Below the pieces are notes generated by a model. It saw only the letters and a program-made list of their open reading frames with translations. It did no database searches and was not told the origin of the DNA. From Corbicula japonica (Eukaryota; Mollusca; Bivalvia; Venerida; Cyrenidae), in NCBI GenBank assembly GCA_038501625.1, contig JAZAYU010000061.1, positions 2,406,303-2,470,302 on the forward strand: a stretch of DNA of 64,000 bases, written 5' to 3'. Each line of letters opens with the position of its first letter. The stretch's first letter is position 1. Below, piece by piece: positions 33,060 to 45,963 of the stretch. A program made the position numbers and the translations under genes.

Positions 33060-34570
33060 GAAAGTAAATTACTGTTAAATCTTTTTATTTCGCGTTGGTT
33101 AAATTTTCTCGTATTTCGCGCTACGGTTTTAGCGCGAAATTCAAACCCAGCGAAATTAAACCATTTAACAGTGTTTCTTTAAAGAAAAATACAGCGAATT
33201 TATGCCCGAACAAATTTGTAATTTACGGGTTTTAAGCGAAAATTAGTCCCTGCGAAATTAAATAATACAGTAGTAGTTCATAAAATGAGACAACACGATG
33301 CTCCTGCGTTAATGAAGCTTATTAACAGGCATCAGAAACACTGGACTGGATTCATCAATTTAATCATGACCTAGTCACCAACAAGTGTTTGAAGAAATAC
33401 CGTAGTATAATTTAATTTCACGGGGATCAAATTTCACGCGGAAACAAATTTAACACAGTATGTGTCATATTATATACGAAACTACTTTACTGTTAAATTA
33501 AATTTAAACGAATTAAAATATTCACTGCCGAAACGTGTCAACATCAACGAACCGTATTATGTAGAACATGAACTATCTTTTCGAAAACAAGTTTTCATCT
33601 GCTTTATAAAGGGCTTAGATTCAGTCAAAGAGTATTTCTGCAATAAAAGAACTTAAACACACGATTAAAACACACATAAACACGTTCTCCTGATCAAACA
33701 TTGAACATAACTGAAATAAAGCATTACTAAAGTACAGTAAAGTGCATCAAAACCGAGCAGTATCGAGCTGAAATACTGCCTGGTTTTCACGCTGCCGAAG
33801 GAAGGGAAATGGCTTGCGGCTCGAGAATGTCATCGATACACACCTCAGTGTTTTTATTGCCTAGCAACAAAACCAATCTGTGTTATGCCGCCCCAAACGC
33901 CTAATCTGCACACACGAATTGACATATCGCTCACTCTTTTCGTAGGAGCACACGCTGTCAACCGTCCGCATGGCTGAGGTTAAAACGAAACTCATCAATT
34001 ACACGGTGGTTAAGCTAATCGGTCTTTTTTTAAATCAAATCTACATCCCCAGACCTTTTTTTTTATAAAGAGAAGGACTTTTAATGATTTGTATGACATA
34101 AAAAATGGAAAAGCAGCTGAAAACTGCAGACAATCACCATAAAATCGGGTGATTATGAAAAAATAATCATTTCCACGGAGAATTAGAATGTTTAAAGTGA
34201 CAGTCCATGATATTTTCTTCATTTATAAAGAAAGATAATACTTTCGCACCGTCAAATATAAAATACAAAAGCTCCGAGTGATAGGGTGTTTTGCTTACGT
34301 TAGACTACGCATGCGTACGCATGTAGTCAGATCGACCTCATTTGCACCTCTCGCGGTGAGGCATCAGCTTTCGTACCTAATAACTATATCCGTGTAGGGT
34401 AAATAAATGAATTAGATTTCTTTGTTCTATTTTGTGTTTCTGTCTGTGGCGTTTTAAATTCTGATACTTGATGCAAAAACTTATTTTTCATTGAAAGTTT
34501 TTACATAATTGATGGAAATTAACTTTAAGCCTTTTACACATGTCACGATATACCAATTTAGTTATGGATT
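33060..34570. other. Intergenic, no gene seen
   Basis: Short frames only. About 33,770-34,000 is richer in CpG than its surroundings, but no gene start could be tied to it. Confidence 0.45.
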
Positions 34571-34579
34571 TAGCTTTAA

Positions 34580-34865
34580 AAAGAAAAGAGGAAAAGAGAG
34601 CATGTTGTTATGTCAATTCAAATAAGACGCCACAAACAATTAACGACATAGAGAACCCTTGGGGTTACCACCTTGGAACGGTCAGTGGCAAAACAAATTG
34701 CCTCTAGGGGTTTAAACCAGGTTCTAGGTTGCACCAACCTCAACCACAACAGGTTCTCATATCATCAAACAAGTACAAGTCCCATAAGCTTATCAATGTT
34801 GCATGCAAAAGCACACAAACATATAAAACATAAGAAGCTAATAGCATTGCAAAGCCAAACGGGCG
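34580..34865 (+). repeat. SINE-like dispersed repeat
   Basis: Family of 19.0 kb: 'acaattaacgacatagagaa', 'ccttggaacggtcagtggca', 'gggtttaaaccaggttcta', 'aggttctcatatcatcaaac'. Confidence 0.75.
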
Positions 34866-35060
34866 AGTACTCGATGATCTATCCGAGACCAGAGTCAAAT
34901 TAGGCAAGAACACGATGACAGGGATAAAAGAAACAAATCGAGCTTCTTCTTGAAAGCATATATTTCTACAATGTGGATGTTTATTTAAGACAAATATATT
35001 AAAGGTAATCAGGCGTGACGAATCTATATTGTTTGACATTTTCTCAGTCCACTTTTTATT

Positions 35061-38000
35061 TTAACATCGTTGGAAGCAGCCTAGTCGTATCAAGCAGGCA
35101 CAGTCCCTCTGAGTCCAGCAATTTGTACAGAACATCGACGAAAGTACCGTGATTATCCTTGAGGTCTCTCTGGGATTGTTGAAGTCCACATCTAAAAAAT
35201 AGAATGGTCATAAAATATAAACATCTCATTTTCTTAAGTCTTTAAAAAGGACTATTTAAGAATACGTATCGTAAAATTATTTGAATACAAGGCAGTCGAA
35301 ACGACAGCAATATCCACCGCCGCATGCAGTAATGTTGGAAAGGTTATGTATGCTTAATTGCAAATTAACAAATATATCTCCAGCAGTTTGGAAGTTATGG
35401 AGCAAATATGAAAGACATGGTTAAATACGAACCTTCAAAGACAACTAGTGACATGAACTTCAGCCGGCCAGGTTGGAAAATGGGTTCTGCACATCATCTT
35501 GGTGGAATGAACGTTTGACTAAAGTTTGATAAAATTCATTGCAGGGGTTCAGAAGATATAAACCGGACACAAAATACATAGTTCAAATCTTCAATGACCT
35601 TCACTTGAGCCAGCCGGGTTGGAACATGGATTCTGCACATCTTGATGGGCTGAACATTTGATAAAAGTTTCATGATATTCATTCTAGGGGTTCAAAAGAT
35701 ATTAACCAGACACAAAATACATAGTTCAAATCTTCAAACATCACTGGTGACCGTGACCTTGAGCTGGCCTGAGGTGGGAACATGGGTTCTGCACATCGTC
35801 TTCATGGGCTGAGCATTTGACTAAAGTTTCATGAAATTCCTTCAAGGGGTTCAGAAGATATGAACCGGACATGAAGTACATGGTTGAAATCTTCAAACAC
35901 CACTGGTGACCTTGACTTTGAGCCAGCCATGTTGAAACGTGGGTTCTGCACATCGTCTTCATAGGCTGAGCATTTTCATGAAATTCCGCCAAGGGGTTCA
36001 GAAGATATGAACCGGACACGAAATACATGGTTCATATCATCAAACATACCAGCCCGGTTAGCTCAGTAGGTAGAGCGTCCGCTTCCGGACTGGGAGGTCG
36101 TGGATTCGATCCCCGGCCGGGTCATACCAAAGACTTTAAAAATGGTAGTAATGGCTTCCCTCCTTGGCGCTCAGGGTTTAAGGGTTAGCATTACGACCGA
36201 TTCGGCGGGTGTCGGTATAGGAGGACCCGCAAGGAGATCCGAAGTCGGACGTGCTGAGCCTGCAATATGGCCGTCTCCTATCTAAAAGCGCAGTACCACG
36301 CTTACACGCCGAAAAGGTGAACGCCAAAAAAAAAATCATCAAACACCACTGGTGACCTTGACCTTGAGCCGGCCAGGTTGGAACATGGGTTCTGCATGTC
36401 GTCTTCATGGGGAGATCATTTGACTAAAGTTTCATGAAATTCCTTCTAGGGGTTCAGAAGATATGAACCGGACACGAAATAAATGGTTCCAATCATCAAA
36501 CACCACTGGTGGTCTTGACCTTGAGCCAGCCAGGTTGGAACATGGGTTCTTCACGTCGTCTTGACGGGGAGAACATTTGAGTAAAGTTTCATGGAATTCC
36601 TTCTAAGGGTTGAAAGTTATGGACCGGACACGGAAGGACGGACAGACGGACGAAGACCATTCCTTTATAATTATTTGAAATTAACGGGTTACCAAAGAGT
36701 AAATAATGCCATATAGAAAGGCGTATATGGAATGACGAAATAGAATAAGTCAGAATCAGACCTATTCGAAGGAGCTGCTTAAACACTGCTCCACACACAT
36801 ATTTACAGGGTTCATCGCCATATGCAAACCATCGTTTGAGATGGATCAACATTTAAAGATAATATGGCGTGGCGTGAGAAGTGGCGTGGGCAGTAATATG
36901 CATTTCCATTACGGCTCATAAACAGGCATAACCAGCAGGGTTTATAATATTTTCATGTTTTATGGACCTTGAAAGCCCGTCGAGAACGGTTCTCATATTC
37001 GTGTAAATACTGAGTCGCACTCAACCCCAGGGTATGCGGCGAGGAACGTAATATGCATTTCCATTAGTGCCCATGAACAGGCTGAATCAAATCGAGTCTG
37101 CAGTATTTTTATTAATTTGTATGATTTGTCTTTATGTAAGGTGGCTTTGTAAGTTACTTTTTCATCTATTACAAAGTTTTATCAAGTTAAGAAAAAGTAA
37201 CACTTACTTTTATTATTCTTGACATATTCCTTGTTATACCAATCCCTGACTTCGGGTAAAGCCATCATTTTATTGTCAACTTTCATCATACCGCTCATCC
37301 TGTCCTTGAATGTTGTAAACTGAGTTTCCTCCAATGCTGGATCCACTGGCACCTGAAACAAACATTTTATCGTACTTTTAAGATGTTTTTTTTTTTAAAA
37401 GTGAAATATGCATATCAGGAATCACCACACTCACAAAACACAAGCCTCCCCATGCATCGAAAAAGAAGAGAGGGGAGAGAGAGCACGTTTGTTATAAGTA
37501 TGTCAATTCAAATAAGACGCCACAAACAATTAACGAAAAAAGAACGCTTGGGTTAAGACATAGCTCTTGAGTTCTTTTTCATTATGTAAGTCGATAACTC
37601 TTCATTGATGATTTTATTGAAAGTTCTTTAACTTTGTTAGAGATCAGTATCTTAAAAACCTAGCAACCACATGATTCAAGAACAGCAACCTACGCTTTGG
37701 AAAGGGATTACTAAAAATTGAAAAAAAAAAATTTTTTTCTGATAAAAAGGAAATTGATACATTCAAATATTTTCTTTTTTATCATGATATGTTATATATA
37801 GTATATAAACGTTATTTACTCCTCTGATTACTATGACACACTCTCTCCTTTTGATGGATCGAAATTGTACTGTTTTGTTAGTGTAAATATTTATTTGCGC
37901 TCAACCCGGGGCTAGGTGTGGTGGGCAGCTTCCATTTCTGAATATGAACAGGCTAGATTAAACCGAGCCTGCAATATTTTCATATTTGTCGTGTTCGGTG

Positions 38001-38401
38001 GCTTTCAAAGATCTCTTTTCATCTATCTCCGTGTTTATTAATTTATTTAATAGTAAGTTAATGCGGTACATGTAAAAATACAAAATTTGAAAAAAAAACA
38101 ACAGGATTACCATCTTTTTACAGAGGGATATAATCCTAATCTGTGACGGATATAATCGTAATCCGTGTAGGATAAAAGAGCGGTGGAGCAGAGGTTTTTG
38201 ACAGACCAGTCAGAGACGTCATCCTAGCTTCAACAAACAAGACTTAACCCTTTACTTCATCAGGTGTTAATTGAAGAATTAAAATGAAATATATGAAGTT
38301 CATACCTGATATTTATCAACGGCAAGTTGTTTCGATCGACGAACTGCTAAACAATTAGCTTTAATTAGAAATAAGAAGATAAATACACGTAAAATCTCCA
38401 T
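35061..38401 (-). CDS. Secreted six-cysteine-tail protein, copy 2 (123 aa)
   Basis: Exons (minus): 38401-38306 (signal peptide MEILRVFIFLFLIKANCLA), 37352-37208, 35191-35061; introns in phases 0 and 1, 372 nt with stop. Exon 2 has no cysteine and carries EETQFTTFKDRM, MKVDNK and LPEVRDWYNKEYV, shared with the 52 kb copy. The last exon reads IITVLSSMF then CTNCWTQRDCACLIRLGCFQ, RC, stop: six cysteines, C-x2-C-x5-C-x-C-x5-C-x3-C. The alternative frame of the last exon is also open, but comparison with the other copies places synonymous changes in this frame. AATAAA overlaps the stop region (plus tttatt, 35055-35060). Exon lengths 2 and 3 (145, 131 nt) equal those of the 52 kb copy, and introns share the same inserted repeats, so the two are a recent duplication. 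Family unknown to me. Confidence 0.82.
35420..36665. mobile_element. Pearl-like element: about 155-bp tandem units plus ACGG-type microsatellite
   Basis: About six units with 'ccactggtgaccttgacctt', 'cacatcgtcttcatgggctg', 'aaagtttcatgaaattcctt' and 'gttcagaagatatgaaccgg', ending in gacggacagacggacg at 36,637-36,652. Pearl elements of bivalves have this order: tandem core, short ACGG microsatellite, unique right end (known). It lies in intron 2 of cysteine-tail copy 2 and is split by a SINE. Confidence 0.8.
36047..36334 (+). mobile_element. tRNA-derived SINE with target-site duplication
   Basis: The tRNA-like head (36,053-36,125) has an A box (tagctcagtaggtagagcg) and a B box (gattcgatcccc) and can form an acceptor-like stem with gccgggt. 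A body of about 180 bp and an A-rich tail follow. The direct repeats 'atcatcaaaca' at 36,036-36,046 and 36,335-36,345 are a clean target-site duplication. The insertion sits inside a pearl-type satellite unit. Confidence 0.92.
37396..37545 (+). repeat. SINE-like dispersed repeat, 5' part
   Basis: 'gtgaaatatgcatatcagga' to 'acaattaacgaa', truncated. It lies in intron 1 of cysteine-tail copy 2 at the position where the 52 kb copy also has one. Confidence 0.7.
37900..38015. repeat. About 110-bp dispersed repeat ('aaccgagcctgcaatatttt')
   Basis: Core 'gcgctcaacccggggctagg' to 'gtgttcggtggcttt'. Other copies: 36,960-37,150, 53,575-53,700 and 54,145-54,255, with inverted pieces near 50,390 and 52,115. 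Two copies flank exon 2 in each of cysteine-tail copies 2 and 3. Confidence 0.75.
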
Positions 38402-39220
38402 TTTCGAGTTCTGTCTATACAACAACTGTATTCTCGTTTCACGACAAAGGTGTGCCACTTGTTTAAACATTAAAGTCTTACGTAAAACCACTTGCTAGTA
38501 GGATTAAACGAAAAATGTTGTTAACAAATGTCATCATTACAATTAAGACATACTGTTGCCCGTGGTTCTAAAATTAGATGACGAGTCCATTAATAATAAT
38601 TTGCAATATGTTGTCATTGTTTCTGTACAATAACAAGATAAATTAATTTATCATGCAACTGAATTATAATACGTAGCATTAAGAGCGATGACACGATACT
38701 TTTACTGTAATATCAGGTCACTGACTTTTAAGCCCGCCTACTTTGACGGCAAATGCTCACTCTTACTATCTTTTAAACTCACCCAGAAAAAAAGCACCAG
38801 TAAGTTAGGTGCTTATAATAATATTTGTCTGATCTTTTTGCAAATTACCACAAAGAAAAAGAAACCATTCGTACTGCGAGAGAGTCTATAAAGCTCCTCG
38901 AAATCAGGCCACAAGAAGACAATTCGGTGACTCAATTCCGTGAAAAAATCAATCAATGTATAGAATTTTAAACATATTTTATGAATAATTTTTGACTAAA
39001 ATTTGGTTTGCTTTTTATTACTTTGTGCTGACGGTGTACTAAATATGTTTACGCCTATGATGTCTACTTCAAGATATTTCGATTTTCGATCTCATCTCTT
39101 AAAAAAATAAAATTACTTTGTTGCTGGTGTCTTATTTCAACTGAATGAACATAGAATACGATAAATATACATGAAGACTGTTCTTCAGTTAAAGTAGCCT
39201 GCTGGAGAATGTAAGTGGTT
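38402..39220. other. Upstream region of cysteine-tail copy 2
   Basis: No further gene or named repeat. It holds the probable promoter of the gene starting at 38401 on the minus strand; no specific element identified. Confidence 0.4.
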
Positions 39221-39224
39221 TGTA

Positions 39225-41046
39225 AACAAGAGATGTCCGAGGAGACAGCGCGCTCGACTATTCGAATCATTTGAAGCAAATGTAATTTGAAGATTAAAAC
39301 AATTACAACTATGGCCAAACATTCATGTGCAATCAGGAAAAGTATTAACAAGTGAATGGGAGAAAGTAATTTTAAATAACAGAAATAATTCCAAAATGTT
39401 CCATAAATATTGAACTAAAAAGGGGAATAACTATGAAATATTTTTGGAAGAGTTAAAAAAACTTGTTAGTAATTTATGATTGGAGAAATTTACTTTTAGT
39501 TCAATATCAATTACTTCAGTAATGTTACAGAAAAAGAACTGAAATGAAGAAAAGCATTACTTGAAAAATCATACAGTAGGTCAAGTGAAAGATTATGATC
39601 ATGGTGAAAATGTTTTTCAAGTTTGAAGTTGATATCTGTATTCGTTTCAAAGTTATGGGCCAAGTGCATAAAAACTTGAAAACAAAATCTATTTTAAAAA
39701 GGACATAAATTTTATAAAATTGTAGCAGAGTTTTGGGTCTTGGTGGTTATGGTAAAGATTATCATAGTTACTATACATGTATATTCTAAGTCTGAAGTTA
39801 ATATCTCATGTTGTTTCAAAGTTATGGATCAAGCGCATAAGTTCAAAAGGGACATAACTTACAGAAATATTTCCGGTAGAGTTATGGGTCTTTTTGATAA
39901 TGATTGAGAAACTGATGTCATACATATATTTCAAGTTTCAAAGTAATATCTCTAGTTGTTTAAAAGTTATGAGAGAATTGCATAAGTGAAAGGGGGCATA
40001 ACTTGAAAAATATTGGTAGTAGAGTTATGGGTCTTTTTGATAATGACATAGATTTTGATGGTGAATATAAATTCTAAGTTTCAAGGTGATATCTCAAGTA
40101 GTTTCAAAGTTAAAGGCCAAGTGCATATTTTGCTTTACACAAAATTTAAGTGAAAAAGGGGCATAACTTGAAAAATATTGGAAGCAGGGTTATGGATCTT
40201 GTTGGTTATGATGTAGATTTTGATGGTGAATATATATTTCAAGTTTCAAGGCAATATCTCAAGTAGTTCCAAAGTTATGAGCCAAGTGCATATTTTGCTC
40301 AACGCAAAATGTGAGTGAAAAAGGGGGATAACTTAAAAAATATTGGTAGCAGAGTTATGGGTTTTGTTGGTAATGATGTAGAATTTTATAGTGAATATAT
40401 ATTCCAAGTTTCAAGTTCATATCTCAAGTAGTTTGTAAGTTATGGACCAAAGTGCATATTTTCCTCAATGCAAAATTTAAGTGAAAAAGGGGCATAACTG
40501 GAAAAATATTGGAAGCAGGGTTATGGGTCTTGTTGGTTGTGATGTAGATTTTGATGGTGAATATATATTTCAAGTTTCAAGGCAATAGTTCAAGTAGTTT
40601 TAAAGTTATGGGCAACATGCATATTTTGCTTAACACAAAATATAAGAAAAAAGGGGTATAACTTGAAATATATTGACAGCAGAGTTATGGGTCTTATTTG
40701 TAATCATGTAGAATTTGATGGTGAATATATATTCCAAGTTTGAAGTTGATATCTCAAGTAGTTTATAAGTTATCGACCAAAGTGCATATTTTCCTTAATG
40801 CAAAATTTAAGTGAAAAAGGGGCATAACTTGAAAAATTAAAATTTATTTTATAAAAAGTTATGGGTCTTGTTGGTAATGATGTAGAATTTGATGGTGAAT
40901 ATATATTCCAAGTTCCAAGTTGATATCATAAGTAGTTTTCAAGTTATGGACCAAAGTGCATTTTTTGTTTAACGGACGGGGACGCCGACGCCGACACCGG
41001 GGGAGTAGGATAGCTCCCATATTCTTCGAATAGTCGAGCTAAAAAG
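39225..41046. mobile_element. Pearl-like element with about 170-bp tandem units
   Basis: The left end 'cgctcgactattcgaat' is inverted at the right end 'attcttcgaatagtcgagc'. The core is about eight diverged units with 'gagttatgggtcttgttggt', 'gatggtgaatatatattcca' and 'aaaaggggcataactt', closing in a ggacgccgacgccgac microsatellite (40,977-40,995). Confidence 0.8.
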
Positions 41047-41199
41047 TGGAAGCCTACAACTTGGTACCTTAAACTGTTTAAGACGACAGGTTTGTGGTTT
41101 ATCTCGATCGGTATGATCTGAAAAAAGGCTCGGCAGAGCATTGCATTACCTAGGACCATATCGGGCTTGTCCAATATAACCCGTTTTAAAGGCAATGAC

Positions 41200-41385
41200 A
41201 TATAGTTTTCTGAGTTTGAGTTTACGAATTAAAAGAAAACTATTTTCCCTTCGGTATAAGTAAGTCACAAACATGTGATTTCGCGCGCTATATGTCATAG
41301 CGCACGGGCTTTCAGTGCATAATGTATAATGTGGTCATTCAGCTTTGCGAGGCGTAACTGGACGGTCATACAATTTTAACAGATT
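41200..41385 (+). repeat. Split direct repeat A1
   Basis: Starts atatagttttctgagtttg and ends caattttaacagatt. Matches A2 at 48036-48219. Confidence 0.93.
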
Positions 41386-41584
41386 ACACGCTCGTTTGTA
41401 ATGACAACGAAAATGGACAAAATGAAAACTTGACCTTGAGAGATTTAATGAATGAAATAAGGCAACAGAGAATTGAGGTACATAATTTTTGAGAAGAAGT
41501 ACAAGGAAATTCGGAATCTGTCTCCTGTGAAGTCAAAAGGCTTAAATAAGAAAGTCAAAGACATTGTTTGGAAGTTCAACGGAA

Positions 41585-41890
41585 ACTAGGTACTATTTAG
41601 TTTAATGAAGATTTGGGTCGAACAAATGTCGCTCCGGGGCTGGTCGTTCTGGTAGCAGTCGTTTTACTTGGGGGAGTTCAGCAAATACAGGCTCCACTTT
41701 CGGATCTCCGACAGGGCGGAATTCTTTTCGTGGCTTCGGCGGCGTTTCCGGTTTCTTCAACGGCACACCCGGTAGCTTCGCCGGAACAGTCGATAACGGT
41801 TTCCAACAAGGTGGCGGAAAATGTTCAGACTCAGGTCCATGCTTTGCCTGGCGATATCGGTCGTATCAGAAGATACTGTTCACGAGTGTA
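41585..41890 (+). pseudogene. Gag-like relic of the YR retrotransposon
   Basis: One frame reads Gly/Ser-rich sequence (SGSSRFTWGSSANTGSTFGS, FRGFGGVSGFF) followed by KCSDSGPCFAWRY, a decayed zinc-knuckle-like segment, as at the end of DIRS-type Gag proteins. A different frame is open longer but has no such character. It ends at a stop within the relic. Confidence 0.6.
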
Positions 41891-42029
41891 GAAGTCAGCA
41901 GGAGCAGTCGGCATTGAGTTTGGAGGAAAACCCGAGTAAAAGTGTGGGAACATTTTTGAAAGATGAATATTTGTTTGACTTTGACAGGTTTACACATAAT
42001 TATTGTAATATGAATATTAAGGACAAAAA

Positions 42030-43794
42030 CATATTTTGTTTGAGGCAGGTTAAGAGAAAACCTGCAATTTTGGAAGGAAATAGGTTCTACAGAATTCATT
42101 TTAGATGTAATTCAGAATGGTTATAAAATTTCTTCCTTTTCCTTGCCGCTCAAAAATTTATTGTAGAGGAAGCTAATAGAAAAATGTCGGGCACAACCGT
42201 ACGTAATTAACCCGTTAAATATTTCTGTACAAAGTTCGGGCAAGAAGCGATTACTGTTAGATTAAAGAAATGTCAATTCACATATATGGAAACAATCTGT
42301 CGGGTTTAAAGAAAGTAGCTATCTCATTTTTACACAAGGGTTGTAGTATGATTAAATTTGATATTACTTCAGCCTATCCTTTTATTGAAATTTATATTTT
42401 GGGTTTTCATAAACAAACAAAGACGGTATACAACTATTTCAAAAGAAATTAATTCTACCGTTCGGTCTTTCGAGTGCATGTTACAATTTTACTAAAGTTA
42501 CCAGGCCTTCTATATCAAAATGGTGGGCTGAAGGAAAATCAGTTTTGACGATAGATTTGGCTGTGCCAAAACCGAAGAAAATACAAAAATTTAAAAGGTT
42601 CCAAATTAAGACCGATTTGCTTTTTCATTCCAAATGCAACGAAGTCAGTATGGGAACCAGTCTAGGTCATAGAATTTTTAAGAACCGTTCTGAATTCTAA
42701 TTTAGGTAATTTATATTCCTACACGGAGGCTTTACAAAGCTTTCCCAACGGTATCAGAGATTTTGTCTTCTTTGAAATTTCACAGAAGGGTGACCGCTAG
42801 AAAAGTGGCAAGTTTAGCTGGTCAACTGATTTCAATGTCTGTCGTCACAGGTCACGTGTTCCAGATCATGACACGTGCATTAAGCATTGACAGCGGCTTA
42901 CTGGGATGCATATATATAGCATTATCCTATGAGAATATTGATCAGATAAGATTTTGGGAAACAAATTTGAAATTTTTAAACCATCAGGATATGTTTGAGT
43001 CAACAAAATGCTCAAAGATTGTGTTTTCAGATGCCAGTAGTTTAGGCTTTGCAGGTTATGAGGTAACTACGATTAACGAATTTCTCACGGAAAGTGAACT
43101 GACGAAGAAAAGTCTAAAACTTCTACATTGAGAGAGTAGCCGTTGACAGTTTTTGCAGGCAATTTCTCATATTTTTGTTCACCAGAAAGTAAAATGGTTT
43201 TCTGACAACAAAGGTGTTACTTCGATTGTGCAAAAATTTCAATGAATATTGAATTGCAGAGTATTGCTTTTGATATATTTAGTTTATGTATCAGGAGCTC
43301 TATAATTCTTGAAATGGAGTGGTTACCCCGAACTTCAAACGAGAGAGCTGATTAATTGTCACGTATCGTTGATTATGATGACTGAGGCATATCTTTTGAT
43401 TTGTTTGATGTTGATCGAAGATCGTTTTTCTGTAAAGTTTGAAGTTGACTGGTTTTCTTCACCACACATCGCCAAGCTTTCGTTTTTTTTATTCGTGATT
43501 TTTAAACGCTTTTTGTCAAGGAGTGGATTATCTGGATGCTTTTTCAGAGTCATGGGGAGAGCAAACGAGATTGTTTGTCCCCCGATTTCTATGATATATG
43601 AAGTGATCAGGAAGATCGAAGCTGATTGTGCCTATGGTGTGATTGTTTTGCCGCTTTGGAAGTCGGCCATATTTTGGCCTTTGATATATCCAAATGAAAA
43701 TTTTATTCCAAACATTCTGTCATGGTTTGATTTGCCAGTCAACAAAGAATTTTACATTAAATGTAAAAACGGAAAATGTATTTTGGTAATGTAG
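42030..43794 (+). pseudogene. Reverse transcriptase / RNase H relic (DIRS type)
   Basis: Spread over several frames. SMIKFDITSAYPFIEI (about 42,345-42,390) is RT motif A. LPFGLSSACYNFTKVTRP (about 42,450-42,510) is motif B. The expected YLDDG of motif C is degraded just downstream. RKVASLAGQLISMSVVTGHV and KIVFSDASSLGFAGYEV (42,790-43,070) are the thumb and RNase H start. VDWFSSPHIAKL, VCPPISMIYEVIRKIEA and VLPLWKSAIFWPLIYP (43,440-43,690) complete the RNase H/C-terminal region. Multiple stops and frameshifts. Confidence 0.85.
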
Positions 43795-44069
43795 ATTAGG
43801 CTTTTCGAATGTTGGCATTGTATTTCGATTTCAGAGTTAAAAAGTAACGGATAAACCACGTGTAGGAGTTGCTCCACTGTTTTATAACTTTAATATCTGA
43901 TTCATTTTAAGAAACGCATGTTTTTAAATACAGATTCATTGTAAAATAAGGAAGTATTCTTCACAGAATAATATCGGCAATAATTGTGTTTCTATTTAGA
44001 TCATATTATGTAAGTGTTGGTGTTATAGGTTCTTAGCTGTATTAAGACGATAACTGTGCAATACATGAA

Positions 44070-44450
44070 GTTTATACGGTGGCATTACCGGCTGTTAAGA
44101 TGACTGCGTCTGTTCAATACATACATTTTATAGTGGCATCACCGGCTGTTAAGATGACTGCGTCTATTCAATACATACATTTTACGGTGGCATCACCGGT
44201 TGTTAAGATGACTGCGTCTTTTCAATACATACATTTCACGGTGGCATCACCGGCTGTTGTAAGACGACTGCGTCTGTAGTATATTCATTACAAGGTGGCA
44301 TCACCGGCTGTTGTAAGACGACTGCGTCTGTCATATATGCATTGTAAGGTGGCTTCACCGGCTGTAAGACGACTTCCTTTGTAGTATATTCATAACAAGG
44401 TGGCATCACCGGCTGTTGTAAGACGACTGCGTCTTCGATACATGTATACA
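44070..44450. repeat. 54-bp tandem array, first block
   Basis: About seven diverged units on 'gtggcatcaccggctgtt' and 'aagacgactgcgtct'. It sits between the RT/RNase H relic and the recombinase relic. Confidence 0.9.
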
Positions 44451-44559
44451 CATAATATACGACAACACCGTTTTCATTTGGATTGTATGTTTACACGTTT
44501 TTAATATTGTCGAACGAGTAATTTTCTGTTGTTTGATTACATAAATTTTATTTTTCAGG

Positions 44560-45890
44560 CTCATAAAAAGGAAATTGATGAATGACCTGAGGTATTGATA
44601 AGCAAGGTTGACCTTCTTTCGGAACTATTGCAGAAATCCAGAGACAATATTACATGTCGAAAGTATGAAAACAGCTTTAATCGCTGGAGGAAATGGGCTT
44701 TTGGATTACAAGGTGGCATTACCGGCCGTTGTAAGACGACTGCGTCTGTAATATATGCATTGTATGGTGGCATCACCGGCTGTTGTAAGACGACTGCGTC
44801 TGTAAATAAATGCATTGTATGGAGGCATCACCGGCTGTTGTAAGACGACTGCGTCTGTAATATATGCATTGTATGGTGGCATCACCGGCTGTTGTAAGAC
44901 GACTGCGTCTGTAATATATGCATTGCATGGTGGCATCACCGGCTGTTGTAAGATAACTGCGTCTGTAATATATGCATTACAAGGTGTCATCACCGGCCGT
45001 TGTAAGACGACTGCGTCTGTATTATATGCATTGTACGGTGGCATCACCGGCTGTTGTAAGACGACTGCGTCTTTAATATATGCATTGTATGGTGGCATCA
45101 CCGGCTGTTGTAAGACGACTGCGTCTGTAATATATGCATTTTACGGTGGCATCACCGGTTGTTGTAAGACGACTGCGTCTGTAATATATGCATTGTATGG
45201 TGGCATCACCGGCTGTTGTAAGACGACTGCGTCTGTTGCATATGCATTATAAGGTGGCATCACCGGCCGTTGTAAGACGACTGCGTCTGTAATAAATTAA
45301 TTGTACGGTGGCATCACCGGCTGTTGTAAGACGACTGCGTCTGTAATATATGAATTCAAGGGTGGAATCAATCCAAATGGGCTTTTTGTAATGGTTTAGG
45401 AAGAGGGGATATTTTTGCAACATTATGAGGAAAACAATGCAAAAAATCAGCTAATAATCTATGCATGTTTGGTCGCTTTTGCAGGTTGTTTTTTATTAGT
45501 TCTGGGCTTCTAAATATTGTAATATTCGATATTATTTTTGACAAGGAGTGCATGGGTATTTTCATGGAAACTAGCTAAACCGATCAATAGAGAGACGGGG
45601 CATGAGTTGTTATAGCACGAACCTTTACACTATTGTGTCACGTTGCAAATGTTGAAATGTTAATACAATGGGCTTGATTAAAGGATAGTGATTATCTTTT
45701 CTGCGATTTGTCTAAAGTAAAGGCGGATTTGTCAGTAGAGCTTGTAGCAAAAAGATGTCTTATTCCAGCGCAGAACGGTATCAAAGACAAATTATATAAG
45801 AGACATTGGCGCTGGTTAAGTGATACCGCAAGGACGGTTATGTGAAGGGTTCGTTGAAGGAAAGACTTTGTTTCTAGCGCTATGTGTTTA
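44560..45890 (+). pseudogene. Tyrosine recombinase relic, split by a 54-bp array
   Basis: The amino part SELLQKSRDNITCRKYENSF followed by NRWRKWAFG (44,615-44,710) matches the start of Ngaro-type recombinases. The array then interrupts it, and the frame resumes at KWAFCNGLGRGDIFA (about 45,375). The far end has NGIKDKLYKRHWRWLSDTAR and then YVKGSLKERL (45,775-45,870), the region of the catalytic His/Trp box and final Tyr in this family. Several stops. Confidence 0.75.
44707..45362. repeat. 54-bp tandem array, second block, about 12 units
   Basis: Unit: gtggcatcaccggctgttgt, aagacgactgcgtctg, taatatatgcattgtatg. Being 18 codons long and stop-poor, it gives open frames on both strands. It is flanked by a direct repeat of recombinase codons ('aaatgggctttt' at 44,692 and 45,376). 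Confidence 0.95.
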
Positions 45891-45963
45891 TAAAAAATGT
45901 TATCTTTATATTTCACAGAAAAACAAGTAAAATTTGTTTCTAAGCTGTCGCTTAGTATTTTTG

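Noticed and set aside
36053..36125. Candidate tRNA gene
   Set aside because: The stems are imperfect and it forms the head of a SINE with body, A-rich tail and target-site duplication.
44706..45252. Overlapping open frames on both strands at 44.7-45.25 kb
   Set aside because: Produced by a 54-bp (18-codon) tandem repeat; no independent coding signal.
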